A stretch of 64,000 nt of DNA, taken from the NCBI RefSeq assembly GCF_010389155.1, contig NC_057767.1, positions 24,129,723-24,193,722 of the forward strand, in the 5' to 3' direction. This document shows positions 1 through 11,255 of this stretch, piece by piece (within the stretch, counting starts at the first letter, position 1; each line of letters opens with the position of its first letter). The notes under the pieces were generated by a model, which was not told where the DNA came from, did no database searches, and saw only the letters and a list, made by a program, of their open reading frames with translations. The position numbers and the translations under genes were made by a program. This DNA is from Erigeron canadensis. Lineage: Eukaryota; Streptophyta; Magnoliopsida; Asterales; Asteraceae.

Positions 1-79
1 TTATTTTAATTAAGTGTACGGTTTAATCTAATATTCATTATAAAATTGTTATCAATTGTTCTCTTTAATTTAATAATAA

Positions 80-118
80 CTAGATTTTAGACCCGTATCC
101 AACACTGGACACGCGGTT
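80..118 (-). mobile_element. Helitron-like 3' terminus
   Basis: Read on the minus strand, a short stem-loop (arms near 94-100 and 107-113, one mismatch) is followed by about ten bases and then CTAG, with T as the next base. This is the classic Helitron 3' end (hairpin, CTRR, insertion between A and T). The 5' end and any Rep/helicase gene are not visible, so the element would be non-autonomous or truncated. Confidence 0.45.
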
Positions 119-119
119 T

Positions 120-1349
120 ATGATATTATTAATATCAGATCTTTATACATTTATGTCATAAAAGCTTATAATTTTAAAGATATACGGTTCTAAGAGTTAG
201 ATTTTGCAAGTTGTAGTACAATAATCGCAGGTTCGTCGTTGTCATTATTAGCTGAGACATATTGATGGAATTGTTTGTCGTAGTCATTTCACAAGGCACA
301 TGCTATAATAATTTCTCTATTATAAATTTTTTTTGAAATCAATTGTACTCATAATGGAATATTATTATGAAAGATAATTAAGAATTAAAATATAAACATA
401 CTTGTGAACCTATACTTGACATTCAACTATATGTATTTGATCATGAAATAGACCCATAACACGAATAGGTTTATTTTCAATCACCTGTCATGTGATAGTT
501 AGATAACAATTAGAATTGTTTTTCATATTCTTTGATAACAATTAATACTCTTGATTTAAATGACAATTGTAATTTTAAACATTAATATGCAAAACTAATA
601 TATATATATATATATATAAAAGGAAAAAATTACGTACTTTTTTTTGAGTGAGAGATAGAATGAATATTGAATGAAGTTCATATTGATTTAGTTTTAGTAT
701 TCAAGTAACACTCTGTTGTAAATCGTGTTTTGTTATGTGATCAGCCCATGTTGAAATTGATCCGTATTTTGAAATTGAGCGGAGCGATTTTATTAGTTAA
801 GAAATCATTATGTTTTGAAATAATTGTATTTAGATAATATTACATATGTTGAAATTATTTTAATTAATTAAATGATTGTAAATTTTAAAAAACTTTTCTC
901 AAGTTAATGGATTAAAATAAATATAAACTAAGTACTTAGGGCTAAAAAGTATAAATTGTTGATAGAAAACAAAAATGTGTAAATTAATGACATTTTTTGT
1001 ACAAATTAATATAAATACTAATATAATAATATATTTAGATAATTATTATTAGGATTTTTAATTTATAGTTAATCTAAATGATGACATAAGCGAAAGTTAA
1101 TTTGATAAAATTGAGCGATTTGATTGGTTAATAAGTCATTAGTTCAATTGTCTTATAGTATATATATATAAAGATTAAGATTAAGATAAAGATTTCAAAA
1201 CCCGTTAAATATTACACAATTCCACCATGGTAAAGTCTACCATACGCTAACAAATATTGTTGCCCTATCAAAACACGGTTATCTCTAATCTATAATTGAA
1301 AATACGAAAAACACGATTATTTAAGGAAATATGGAAATAATTTGGAAGG
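120..1349. other. AT-rich stretch without a recognisable gene
   Basis: No open frame with recognisable coding character and no structured RNA was seen. A (TA)n run lies near 598-618. The stretch is probably decayed intergenic or Helitron-internal DNA. Confidence 0.5.
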
Positions 1350-2493
1350 TGATCTTTACACAAGTATATGTATTATATGATTGTATTATATAATTGTACT
1401 ATACAACTGTATAATGTATACAATGTTGTGTATGGTAAAAGGTGTTGTCTAAGGATTATTTCTCAAATAATATTTTATTCCTATCTACTCATACATAACT
1501 ATTCACCAAACTAAACACTTTTTTTTTTGTTATGGAAATGATTTCCAACCTTCAAAGAATTTATCCTACTTATATAAATTTCTTCACAAGAAAATTATTT
1601 CTACCTACTCAATTGTAGAACTCTACAAATACCACTCTAAAAAAGTTCTTTTACCACAACACATTGTATATACATTCCGAATATGTCTCATGTTGGAACT
1701 CTAATGTATTCTTGTAACTGCTTTCACCATTCCTTCCCTGGACGGTTCTTCTTTCCTCGTTGCCGCTACTGTCACAACAAGAAACAACACTTCACACGCT
1801 GTTTATTGTCCTTGTCGCATTATGCGGACATCCATCTAGTAAATCAACATTTCTGAGACTAAAACTATCTTCTAAAAAAAATATCCTATATTCTAAAAAT
1901 GATTTTTTGTAGATACTATACTTATTTTTGCCATACACAACAATATATATATTATATAATTGTACTATATGATTGTACTATACAACTGTATACAATATTA
2001 TATATGGTAAAAAAGTGTTGTCTAGGGATAATTTTTCAAATAAATTTTATTCGTATTGACTCATACACAACTATTCATCAAACTAAACACCCTTTTTTGT
2101 TATGGAAATGATTTCCAACCTTCAAAGAAATTATCCTACCTACTTATATAAATTTTTTTCACAAGAAAATTATTTCTACCTACTCAATTGTAGAACTCTA
2201 CAAATACCACTCTATAAAAGTTCTTTTACCACAACACATTGTATATACATTCCTAATAGGTGTCATGCTGGAACTCTAATGTATTCTTGTAACTGCTTTC
2301 ACCATTCCTTCCCCGGACGGTTCTTCTTTCCCGGTTGCCACTGCTGTCACAACAAAACACAACACTTCACACGCTGTTTATTGTCCTTGTCGCATCATGC
2401 GGGCATCCATCTAGTCAAATTAACATTTCTGAGACTAAAACTATCTTCTAAAAAAATATCCTATATTCTAAAAATGATTTTTTGTAGATACTA
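1350..2493. repeat. 570-bp direct tandem duplication (two copies)
   Basis: Two head-to-tail copies, about 1350-1920 and 1921-2493, share long near-identical stretches. One anchor (ATGGAAATGATTTCCAACC) lies at 1532 and again at 2102, a period of 570 bp; another (AAAATGATTTTTTGTAG) recurs near 1896 and 2472. Each copy begins with AT-rich sequence resembling a short microsatellite. Open frames crossing the copies have no recognisable domain and look incidental. No flanking target duplication was seen, so slippage or unequal exchange is as likely as a mobile origin. Confidence 0.8.
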
Positions 2494-2920
2494 TAAAAAC
2501 GAATCAAATCAACATTTGTGAGACTAAAACTATTTCCTAAGAACTCTAAGAAGGAACGTCCAATAAATTAATGCCACCACTCACTGAAACGGCTATGAAT
2601 GCAAGGTTTAAATTTGGCTCGCTATGATACCAGCTTTTGCGATTCATTTATCAAATCAACACATTACGAAATCATGTTTATCGTTTGATTATGCCTACCC
2701 GTGTATTCGTTCATTGCATCACCCGAGAATATATCATAATTCCATAAAGAATCTATCACTTTAATAGGTATTTCCTCCTACGAACATATGACACTTAGGT
2801 CAGAAAGTTGGTCGTTGAATTCATGAGGGTATTTTAGTGGAAACACATTCACCTATCCAGTGGACACAACATGGATAAACTGCTCCCTACATCAAGGTCT
2901 AAAAATATAGAATATCCATC
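2494..2920. other. Gene-free stretch
   Basis: No gene is recognised. A sequence similar to an initiator-tRNA primer-binding site occurs on the minus strand near 2624-2637, but it lacks a matching LTR end, so it is not called. Confidence 0.4.
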
Positions 2921-2924
2921 AAGG

Positions 2925-2938
2925 TTTATATATATAAA
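2925..2938 (+). promoter_or_regulatory. Possible TATA box ahead of the inverted repeat
   Basis: A TTTATATATATAAA motif lies about 25 bp before the left arm of the 2960-3913 palindrome and about 170 bp before an ATG inside that arm. It lies outside the repeated part, so only the left side has it. It could drive transcription through both arms, but this is inference; such motifs are common in AT-rich DNA. Confidence 0.3.
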
Positions 2939-2959
2939 CTCAGAGTTAACAGACTAATC

Positions 2960-3913
2960 ACACACCCAAATCATATAATTTCATATTTTATCATCATTCT
3001 CATCTCCAGTTCAATTATTCAATTCCCTCCTAAATATTCAAACTGCCCAACCCAAATCGTTCTCGCAAATCATTTCTGTTTTTAATTTATTCTACCCATT
3101 TCACCTATGACAAACCGTGATCACATCATTGTCAATGTCCACGATGACGTCGACCCAGTATCAAGAAATGGTGCCGTCGTCAAGTTTCAAGATTGCGAGT
3201 TTGTTAAAGAGGAAGATGTTTTAAGTACAACATACAACTTGGCAAAGACGAAGGTGGGTCCTAAAGCGATGAGAACGGACCCTTTAATGAAAATGGTTAA
3301 TGAGTTTTTGATGATCTTTGAAGGCATGGTTTTTGTTTATAAGAATTATCAAAAGAATGCGAAAGATCTTCTATTAACCATCGATCATTATGAAAGATTC
3401 AATAAGTATGAGGATTATGAAAGATCCATGAACACCCTTTTTCAAATCCTCATACTTATTGAATCTTTCATAACGATCAATGGTTAAAAGAAAATCTTTC
3501 CCATTCTCCAGATAATTCTTATAAACAAAAACCATGCCTTCAAGGATCTTCAAAAACTCAATTACCATTTTCACTAAAGGGTCCGCATTAGGGCCCGTTC
3601 TCATCCCTTTAGGACTCGCCTTCGTTTTTGCCAAGTTGTACTTAAAAAATCTTCCTTTTTAACAAACTCGCAATCTTGAAACTTGACGACGACACCATTT
3701 CTTGATTCTGGGACGTCATCGTCGACATTGACAATGATGTGCTCACGGTTTCTCATAGGTAAATATGGGTGGAAAAAATTAAAAACAGAAACGATTTGCG
3801 GAAATGATTTAGATTTGGGTTGGGCGGTTTTAATATTTAGGAGGGAATAATTGAACTGGAGGTGGAGGAGGTGAGAATGATGGTAGAATATGAAATTATA
3901 TTGACAACGGTGT
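2960..3913. repeat. Long near-palindrome (two ~475-bp inverted arms, ~20-bp loop)
   Basis: The left arm (about 2960-3437) is matched by its reverse complement in the right arm (about 3438-3913). The closest inner pairing is 3377-3418 with 3446-3485; the loop is the short stretch around 3424-3440. Arms are similar but not identical: the right arm has a 12-bp excess (four extra codons in its frame) plus scattered substitutions. Transcribed, this would fold into a long hairpin. Both arms preserve an open reading frame, so the unit looks like an inverted duplication of a coding fragment. Alternatives are a fold-back element or a recently inverted tandem gene copy. Confidence 0.85.
3107..3487 (+). 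CDS. Hypothetical protein on the left palindrome arm
   Basis: An ATG frame of 126 codons starts in the left arm and runs through the loop into the right arm; its last part therefore encodes the reverse of its own arm and is unlikely to be native. The mirrored minus-strand frame in the right arm (to about 3374) has a closely similar middle part, including the shared stretch MVFVYKNY, so a real coding ancestor is likely. The protein is acidic at its start and has a short hydrophobic patch. I do not recognise the family. It is best read as a fragment of an unidentified plant gene caught in an inverted duplication, not as a functional gene. Confidence 0.25.
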   Translation: MTNRDHIIVNVHDDVDPVSRNGAVVKFQDCEFVKEEDVLSTTYNLAKTKVGPKAMRTDPLMKMVNEFLMIFEGMVFVYKNYQKNAKDLLLTIDHYERFNKYEDYERSMNTLFQILILIESFITING

Positions 3914-3969
3914 GTTTTTTTTTTTTTATGTTCTTTTGTTTGCCAAGTTGTACGCGGTACTTAAAACAT

Positions 3970-4065
3970 CTATTGCATCAATCAAAAACTTCTTGTTTTG
4001 CCGCCTTAAATCTCATGACTTGAAAATCATTTTTCGGTTAGAAGTCATTTAAATCAAATAAAGGA
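3970..4065. repeat. Dispersed repeat, copy 1 (inverted match at 20750-20875)
   Basis: A stretch containing CATCTATTGCATCAATCAAA followed by a CTTCTTGTTTTGCCGC-like run reappears in reverse complement near 20750-20875. The family is not recognised. It adjoins the right arm of the palindrome and may be the edge of an unidentified transposable element. Confidence 0.55.
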
Positions 4066-4160
4066 TTTTTATTTTATTTTGCAACTAAAACGCACGTAGG
4101 GATTAAAAAAAAGCTAAATAGTCATATCTTGTTGTAGAAACAAGAGCCATATCATTACTG

Positions 4161-4667
4161 CAGGGTCGACCGTAAGGAACTTTGGGCCTATGACGAGCCA
4201 AGAGAAAAAGGCCTTAGGCTAGGAGCAGCGAATTTGATTCGTCGACCTAAAAGCCATATGTGTGTACGTAACGGTTAAATCTTAATCACCAAATCAGAAT
4301 GTTTATAGTTAATACTTAAATGCCACGATACTTTATATAGCATATTATATACAATATATATAATGTGCATATATATAAGGAGGAAGTAAAGGTGAGGTTG
4401 TCCCACACCCAACTTGGATGAAAATCCCCTCACATCTTGTTTTTTTATTCCATGAAAATCAGGGGCCCCCATCATTTATTCATAATTTTAAAAAATTAGT
4501 ATTTGAGGGGTTTTTTACCCAAGTTGGATGTGGGACAACCTCACACTCACTTTTCCCTATATATAATTACATATATGTATGTCTATATAAGATTTTAAAA
4601 ATCGGACCCTTAAAAAAATTGTGCCCTGTGCGGTCGCTCACTTCGTCTTATGCCTAAGCCCCCCATG
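4161..4667. mobile_element. Non-autonomous hAT-type element with 8-bp target duplication
   Basis: The element starts with CAGGGTCGACCGTAAGG and ends in a sequence whose reverse complement begins CATGGGGGGCTTAGGC. It is flanked on both sides by CATTACTG (4153-4160 and 4668-4675), an 8-bp target-site duplication typical of hAT. The GGGGGC..TTAGGCATAAG-type inner ends are common in plant hAT elements of the TTF-zinc-finger type. No transposase frame is inside. A separate MITE is nested at 4378-4556. Confidence 0.7.
4378..4556. mobile_element. Nested MITE with ~50-bp inverted ends
   Basis: The ends are long imperfect inverted repeats: the left contains GTGAGGTTGTCCCACACCC and the right its complement, with both ends continuing to an AGG(G)A-type tip. 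TATATATA-like sequence flanks both sides and may be the target duplication. The superfamily is uncertain. The MITE lies wholly inside the hAT-type element and is therefore the younger insertion. Confidence 0.7.
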
Positions 4668-4679
4668 CATTACTGTGTA

Positions 4680-6360
4680 AAAAGAAAAAGAAGGAAAACT
4701 TTGAGATGGAAATAATGTGAAAGTAGCTCGGGTACATTGATAACAGATAAGAACTTATTTTAAAAAAATATTAGTGTAATTAACTTTTACGAGCATAGTG
4801 TCTGTGGGTTGCGGCGGTTAAAAGGTGAAGACAATATAAAAGGGGGGCGGTCGTGGAGATTGCGGGAGGCGGTGGCGAAGGAGGGCGGGAGGCAGAGGGT
4901 GATAGAAGGTCGATGAGAGTGTGTTATGATTAGTGAGAATGAGGAAAATGAGAGTATATAAGAGTTTATATGTTTAAGTATGGGTATTTTGGGAAGAAAA
5001 AATATGCTTAATTTCTTAATCAAATCTCTTTATAAAGGAATATAAACAATGTGAGAATTGGATGAATATTAAATTATAAACTATATTTTAGACCCGTGTT
5101 AAATACACAAGTTTACTTTAAAAATTAGATTATTGTTATCAAAATAAATGTATATGCAAGCTAAAAAGTCTTATTAAATGAAAAGTAAAATAGCCAGAAA
5201 ACAATGTTGGAAAATGCTAAGAATGTAATTAAAAAAAAGCCTTGCAATAATTTTAACATTAAAAGCATGTAAATTCTTTCATCTTTTACAACAATTCTTT
5301 AAAGACGACATTCATTGTAGTATTTTTTTTTTCTTCTCATTTTTATCTCATACGAGAGCTTAAAGCGCGTGCCAGGAATGAAATGAAATTGATTGCGCGT
5401 TGTAGACGCATTAAAAAGTATTAGGAAAAGTATTTGATTTGTTCGTTTGAGAAAAAGAGGACATGTGTTTCTTCTTGAAGAAGTTCAGAGAGGAACATGT
5501 TTTCCAAAAAAATTATGTTTGGTTACGGTTAGGTGAAGTATGTGTCAATGATTCCTAGCAAAAATATGGTGAATTAGTTTGTAAAATCCAAGATATAATC
5601 TGTATAGAGTGGTGAACATGCAAAGCCTAGGAAGCAAAGTTAAAATATGGAAGCAAAGTTAAAATAATATGGTTGTGAAAGTTAAAATAATATAGATAGT
5701 ATTAATTGTAATAAGTAACTATATAATTAGGGAAAACAATAAATCCTCTTAACTGAATAGTCTAAAAATCCTCCTAACACTTTAAGAAGGTGAGATGTGG
5801 TATCCACTAATTCTTTTTCTTAATCTTGACTCCTGATTTTTTCACATGTCATCATCCAATAGTTAAGAGGATTTTTTAGATATTTAGTTTAATCACTTCC
5901 TTATAATTAGCATGTTAATAATGCTCGTAACTTTATTATTAATAGGCTTCAAACCCGTGCATTGCACGACATGGCTAAAATCCAATTGCTTTCATGTGAA
6001 AGGAGATGTTTATTGTAATGTAAATGAGAAACAACCCGTTTTCGGTTTGGTATAGAGAAACGGGAAAGTAAGAGACCTTCAATATTTCCAAATTTAAAGA
6101 GTTTAAAGTCTTTCTTTATCAATTTTCTTATAGTTAGTATTAAAAGCATATAGAAAATACTATAACGACTATCTGATACTTGTTTTTTAGTTTATTTGTT
6201 TAATAGCTATGCACCAAAAAAAGGCATTATTCAAATTCATGTCACCAAATTATAAAAAGTCACTTAATAAATCTCATGATGTTCTTGCTAATAGTGTAAT
6301 ATCAGACATTACAAATAAAGCAGAAAGTATCGGCTCAAGCATTTTGGTGGCATTAAACTA
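4680..6360. other. Intergenic DNA with degenerate Helitron-like hairpins
   Basis: No gene is recognised. Minus-strand hairpins of the kind found at Helitron ends appear near 5079-5105 and 5941-5975 (the second contains CGTGCAATGCACG), but the CTRR tip is degenerate in both. A purine-rich stretch at 4830-4920 makes a short minus-strand frame of low-complexity character that is not called. Confidence 0.4.
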
Positions 6361-6365
6361 GATCA

Positions 6366-7278
6366 AATATGGGGGCCTAGTTTTTTAACGTACAAAGTAA
6401 AGTAAACGGAATAAAATACGTACATTTTCATCAAAAGAAGCATCAACACTAGCATTTTCATCGTGATTAACTGGTCTTATAAATTTCAATAACGTTCCTC
6501 TTTGAGATTCTATAAACGCTTCTACTTTTAACTTTTTAATCTTTTTCGTATTACCACATTCATATTTATGATATCGGTTTGACATGACAATCAATCAAAA
6601 AACTTAGATTTACAGGAAAAGTCACAAATTTCAGATTCACAAAATCATAAATTAATTAACATAAGTAAAATTAATTAAATATCAGAAGATGAGAAGAGGA
6701 ACAGACGAACAGTGAACCTGGTGGTGCCGGTATGCGAGCCGCCGAGTGCCATTGATTTAGATGTACAGGAAAAATTTACTGGAATTGATGAATATTAAAT
6801 CTGTTCTTTTTAATCGTTAATTCGAAATTGTAGCAGCCTAAACCAAAACAAGATATTTTGAGCACAAGAACTTGGGTAAATCAGTGATTTTAGAAGAATA
6901 GAAACATTGAAAAATTAATTATAAATTTACTCAATTTTATAGCCGAAATTATAATCATAACAACGGTTGTAAGCCCTTCGATTTCACCATAATCATGAGG
7001 CTCAACTGTTGTCGTCATAATAGCGGGAGCAGGCTTTTCAATTTTCTAAGAAGAAAGAAGATGAAGAGTGTTTGAGTGAAGACTTCGAGAAGAAAGGATA
7101 AAAGCTGCGTACCTTTATTTTTTTTGTTGAGTTTTTTCTTTTTTTTTTTTAAGCCGCCTGCGTACCTTTATTTTTTTTTTGTATATAAATTATCACCTTA
7201 TACAAATTTTGGGGGCCTTTTGTGTTTTGGTGGCCCAAAGCATGTGCTTGACCACCATATATGGTTGGGTCGGCCCTG
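6366..7278 (-). mobile_element. Truncated hAT element (TTF/ZMYM-like family)
   Basis: At the right edge, the minus strand begins CAGGGCCGACCCAACC, a typical hAT terminal inverted repeat, followed by the GGCCCCC-type inner end common in this family. About 680 bp inside lies a transposase-like exon (6424-6594). The other end is not clear; a GGGGGCC motif near 6370 may be related to it. No 8-bp duplication was found, so the element is probably truncated. Confidence 0.5.
6424..6594 (-). pseudogene. hAT (TTF-type zinc finger) transposase N-terminal fragment
   Basis: This frame of about 57 codons has the layout seen at the start of plant ZMYM1/TTF-type hAT transposases: a Lys-rich stretch (KKIKKLKVEAF), then SQRGTLLKF, then an acidic linker. 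A GT donor (GTACGT) follows directly, so this may be a first coding exon. The zinc-finger, DUF4371-like and dimerisation parts are absent downstream. It sits inside a sequence with an hAT terminal repeat, which supports the reading. No function is expected. The family match is from memory of the motif only. Confidence 0.45.
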
Positions 7279-7286
7279 CTGATTTA

Positions 7287-8381
7287 CTAGGTACATTTTG
7301 GTGTTTTAAGTTGCACAATTAAGATTCCATCGTATCATGAAAGTGGTGAAAATTTTATTTTATTTTTGAAAGATGAATTTCGCTTGAAAACTTCGTGTCA
7401 TGATTTGACAGCGGGAGGTCTAGCATACGTTGTCTTAACCGGTCCACGCTAGAGAGCTCTCTCGAAATAGAAATGCCTATTTCAAATACCCGATGGGGGG
7501 AAAACGCTCTACTAATCCGCCCAAAGGCACGACGATCAATAGGTGAAAACTTAAGTTAGAAAGAATTATGAGAGGTGCATCTTTATATGTCACGTTTTCC
7601 AGGCCTATAGGCTTTGTTGCTGAAGACCTGAAGTTCATGTTGGCCTAGAATAATAAAACCACCTATTGGTCCAAATAAATAGAGACCTCAGCAATTCAGC
7701 ATGCACACAGCTGATCAACACCCTTGCCACAAATTCAGAAACCATCGAGAAATGTGATGCGGACTTAGCTAGGTGGTAGGTGGCGATGGTCCGAAACACT
7801 ATTCACTTTCCCTAGCTAGATAAAAAAAAAAAAGCTCTGTAGGCTGTCACCAATTAAAAGCATGTGAATTTTTTGTCTTAGAAACATCCTGATGCAACTT
7901 GCTAGAAATTAAAAGGTAAAGGTTGTGTAAGGAAAAATAACTACTATATGCTACAATACACTTGAAACTGTAGGGAAAAATTTCAAAGCACTGGTTCTGA
8001 CCATCAAAAGTGAATATTAAATGGATGAGGTTGTTCATCGATCCAGAAAAGGCATTTCTGGACCTTTTCTTGTTAATTTCAATAGTATGAGAATATGAAA
8101 ACCTTTTGTAATAAGCAACTTTTGACAAGTCTGATGCACAAGCATTACGCATGTCAAAATAGAAGGAAAAAATAATCTTACGGTAAACCCAAAATAAAAT
8201 AATATATATTAAAAAAATCAGTCATATCATTCTGTTCTAGAAAACAGAAGTTCATTGGTCAGTTCTGGCGCAAAAAGGAAACAAATTTACATGCATAAAA
8301 CACTTCCTCATGTTTGGGGTATTAGACATATACAGAAGCCCGACTAGTAAAAAGCAAATAAATGCAGAGTCTCAAACTTAC
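7287..8381. other. Gene-free stretch downstream of the SLU7 pseudogene
   Basis: I searched the minus strand here for the missing SLU7 C-terminal exon (the Lys/Arg/Glu-rich tail) and did not find it. A block at about 7400-7560 has higher GC than its surroundings and contains an interrupted short palindrome; I do not recognise it. Confidence 0.4.
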
Positions 8382-10930
8382 CTTCTTAAGTGATTCAGCC
8401 AGTTTCTGTTGGTCCAAAACCAAGTCATCCGGAATGTCAGTTCCCCAAGTCGCAGGCTGCTTCTCTTCAGTTGGAGCAATCACATCTATTGAGACAAAAC
8501 ATGTTATTATTACATGAAAAGGAAAAACTTACAAGGACAAATACATTAACATACATAAATTCAAACTTTTGACAAAAGACAAGCACAAGTGACAATATAT
8601 AATTGATATAAACATCCTCTTCGTATTTGCCCTTGTCCGGGAAGGGCCATCTCCTGCAAATAACACAGACACTCAGCAAGTCAGTTATAAGATACAAAGC
8701 TTCTCTAAAGATTTGAAGACAGGGAGTTGGTTATACGGGCATTCAAACATCTGTATCAAACAACAATTTACAAAGATATCTAGGTCATTCAAGTTCATTC
8801 AAAACAAGGGCCCCTATTTTAAAAAACGAAAGCCTCATCTAAGGTTTTTTAGCACATTAAAGGTCTGTTATGTTTAGGCAATGTATGTACTATGTAGTGA
8901 GGGAGTAGGCATTGATGGTATTGTTGTGATAATCTTATGGATTTCAATTATTTTCTATATTTCATAACCCTTAGCTTATCATGCACAATGTATCCTTCAC
9001 GCATCTCAGAAGCTTCAGTGTGGAAAAAAAAAATGTTGTGTCAATAAGTCTTGGTAAAAGAGTAAAACATCTTTAGTCTAAACTCTACTATTGATGTGCT
9101 ATATATAGAGAGAAGAAAAAATTAACCTGACCACTTGGACATACTGGAAAAAGAAATTTCTGTGTGCTGTTTAGTTGTACAAAAAAGTGCACTTAAATAA
9201 TATTAACTAATAGTAGTTTATACTTTATATAGGGTAAGGTGGAGAACCAAGGTCCATCACTGGTATTACGTGGAATAATTATCCAAAAAAACCACACATA
9301 ATTGCTATTAGATCATGAACCATATAGCCTGTGGGTTAATCTCGGGATCAGTATCATTCAACCAGGTATCATTATTCCAAAAGATCCAAACCATAAAATA
9401 TCATTTTAAGTCTTGTTTATATATAGAGTTTGGGGGGTGGGTGGAGGATGTTCCAATTTCTTTGTTACAGCCTTCTATAGAATGGGGTTACTAAAAGGAC
9501 TGCAACTAGAGAGGACTAGAAACTAGTTGGAAGACAAATTTGGTAATTACTGGCATCTTCAAGAGTAGTCAGGGTCATGTATAACCTAGCAATACTAAAC
9601 GGGCATGCATACCAACTCGAAACATCCAACGTTGGGGTAAGCAATTTACAAAACGAAAATCAACTTTTAATAATCTATCTCAGAATACATGAAGCATAAA
9701 AGGGAAAGGCATAAATGCAGAAAAAAGACCCTCAGATGATCAGCTAAACATCAACCATGCATTGGCAACATAAGAAAATTAAGAAAATATAGCATACCTG
9801 GCCCTTAATGATCCTACCAGCCCGATCATACTCAACTTCTCTCTCACTTTGCCCCAGTAAGAGCTCTCTGGGAAGCGGTTCCTCGGCAGCTGCATTCCCG
9901 TACTTCTCAACAATCGTTTCCTTCACTTGACATTTCAACTTCTCTTCATTAACCTTAAAAATTTTTGTACAGTAATTCAGATTGTGAAGGAGCCGCTTGC
10001 ATGTGCACATCATTCCCTTTCTCAAATGCTTCCAGGGCATGTATATATAATTGCTTAAATTCCAAAGCTTGCCCACTAATTAAGTCTGTTCTGATTTTCC
10101 CCAGAATAGAACTTATCATTCGGATCCATATTTGGAAGGCGGTTCGCATGCATGGATCGAGTTTTCAGATCATAATGTGCAGAGTTGGCATCAAGATTCA
10201 GAAGGTATTTTACCGTATCCTCTCGAATACGCAGATTTCTCACAGTTCCTGTAGACCCACCTCCAGTTGTACGAACACGCTTCTCAACTTTAGTAAAATC
10301 CATCTGCTTGCTTTCATCGACTTTGGCTTCATCTACTTTCAAAGCATCTTCATTGTCCTCGTCATCACTAACCCCTTCTTCCACATTTCCAGTATTGTTC
10401 TTCTCTAGCATTTTTAACTGCTGATCCTTCAAGTGCTTCTTCCGAGCTTCATCACGAGCTTCGTATCTATCAATGACATAAGCATACAAAGCTGCATCAT
10501 AACCATTCCACCTGTCCCGTTTCCCATCATAATCGAGCTCAAAAGTCTCAATTTTCTCATCAGGTGCTATGTTTTTACTGGTATATTTTGCTCCAAGCTT
10601 CCGTGGCCTCTCCACGCATGCCTTGGTGTTGTGGGTCATAGCTCCACAATTTTCACATGCACCCTTCCTGTACTTTTCAGCTTGGTATATTTTTGCTCCT
10701 TTGTCATACCAAGCCTTTGTGTAATTTGGATCCGACTTCCATTTCCTTTGATGTTTCAAACTCGGCCTCTCTGCTGAATTGAGATACCAAGGAGCAGATG
10801 ACATATACTGAGGTATATGTGGATTGATTTCTTTTCCATCTTCATCAACCTCTGCAGGTGCAAGCCCAGCTTTACGAGCTTCTTCCAGTTCCATCTGCTT
10901 CCTGTGATACTCCCTAAATTTGGACACCAC
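8382..10930 (-). pseudogene. SLU7: SLU7 pre-mRNA splicing factor, degenerate unprocessed copy
   Basis: SLU7 is the second-step spliceosome factor that helps choose the 3' splice site. The first part (10930-10077) matches plant SLU7 well: ELEEARKAGLAPAEVDEDGK, the zinc knuckle CENCGAMTHNTKAC, and DRWNGYD. It continues through GQALEFKQ and KYGNAAAEE to a GT donor at 9797. Later pieces are 8653-8605 (KYEEDVYIN) and 8485-8382 (ATWGTDIPDDL), bounded by AG and GTAAGT. Lesions: no in-frame ATG and a lost N-terminus; about 4 extra bases near 10076 giving a stop; one extra T near 9958; a frame change near 8626; the exon expected after VYIN is missing; the C-terminal tail is missing. Retained introns show a DNA-level duplicate, not a retrocopy. 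An expressed remnant is possible but full function is very unlikely. Confidence 0.85.
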
Positions 10931-10939
10931 TCCAATACA

Positions 10940-11250
10940 AATAAAATTTAGTGACCCTTCATAGGAACATAAAAGTCACTCCATGTGATAGCATTGCCGA
11001 TAACAATATTCATTAACAGCATAGATCATAATTGGTAAACAAAACAAATATACTACCAAAAGTCAACACTATTGGCCATATTGATTTGCAGTAACATCAA
11101 AACTATTTAGCAAAAGATATAGATGTCACTGTAACAAGATTCTTGAGACGTCAAGTTACTGATTGTTTAGTTTTACATCTAAAATAACATATACCAATCT
11201 TGGTGAACTCACTAGTTAATAGAGAGATATCCCTTTTATGACTGCGAATA
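10940..11250. other. Gene-free gap between SLU7 copy and gypsy LTR
   Basis: AT-rich sequence with no recognisable gene. The N-terminal codons of SLU7 were looked for here on the minus strand and not found. Confidence 0.4.
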
Positions 11251-11255
11251 ATCAG

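Noticed and set aside
2620..2640. Primer-binding-site-like word (TGGTATCATAGC on the minus strand)
   Set aside because: No LTR end (CA) directly before it and no retroelement coding sequence after it; likely chance.
4787..5023. 78-codon minus-strand frame, Pro/Ser-rich
   Set aside because: Low-complexity purine-rich sequence; no recognisable family or splice context.
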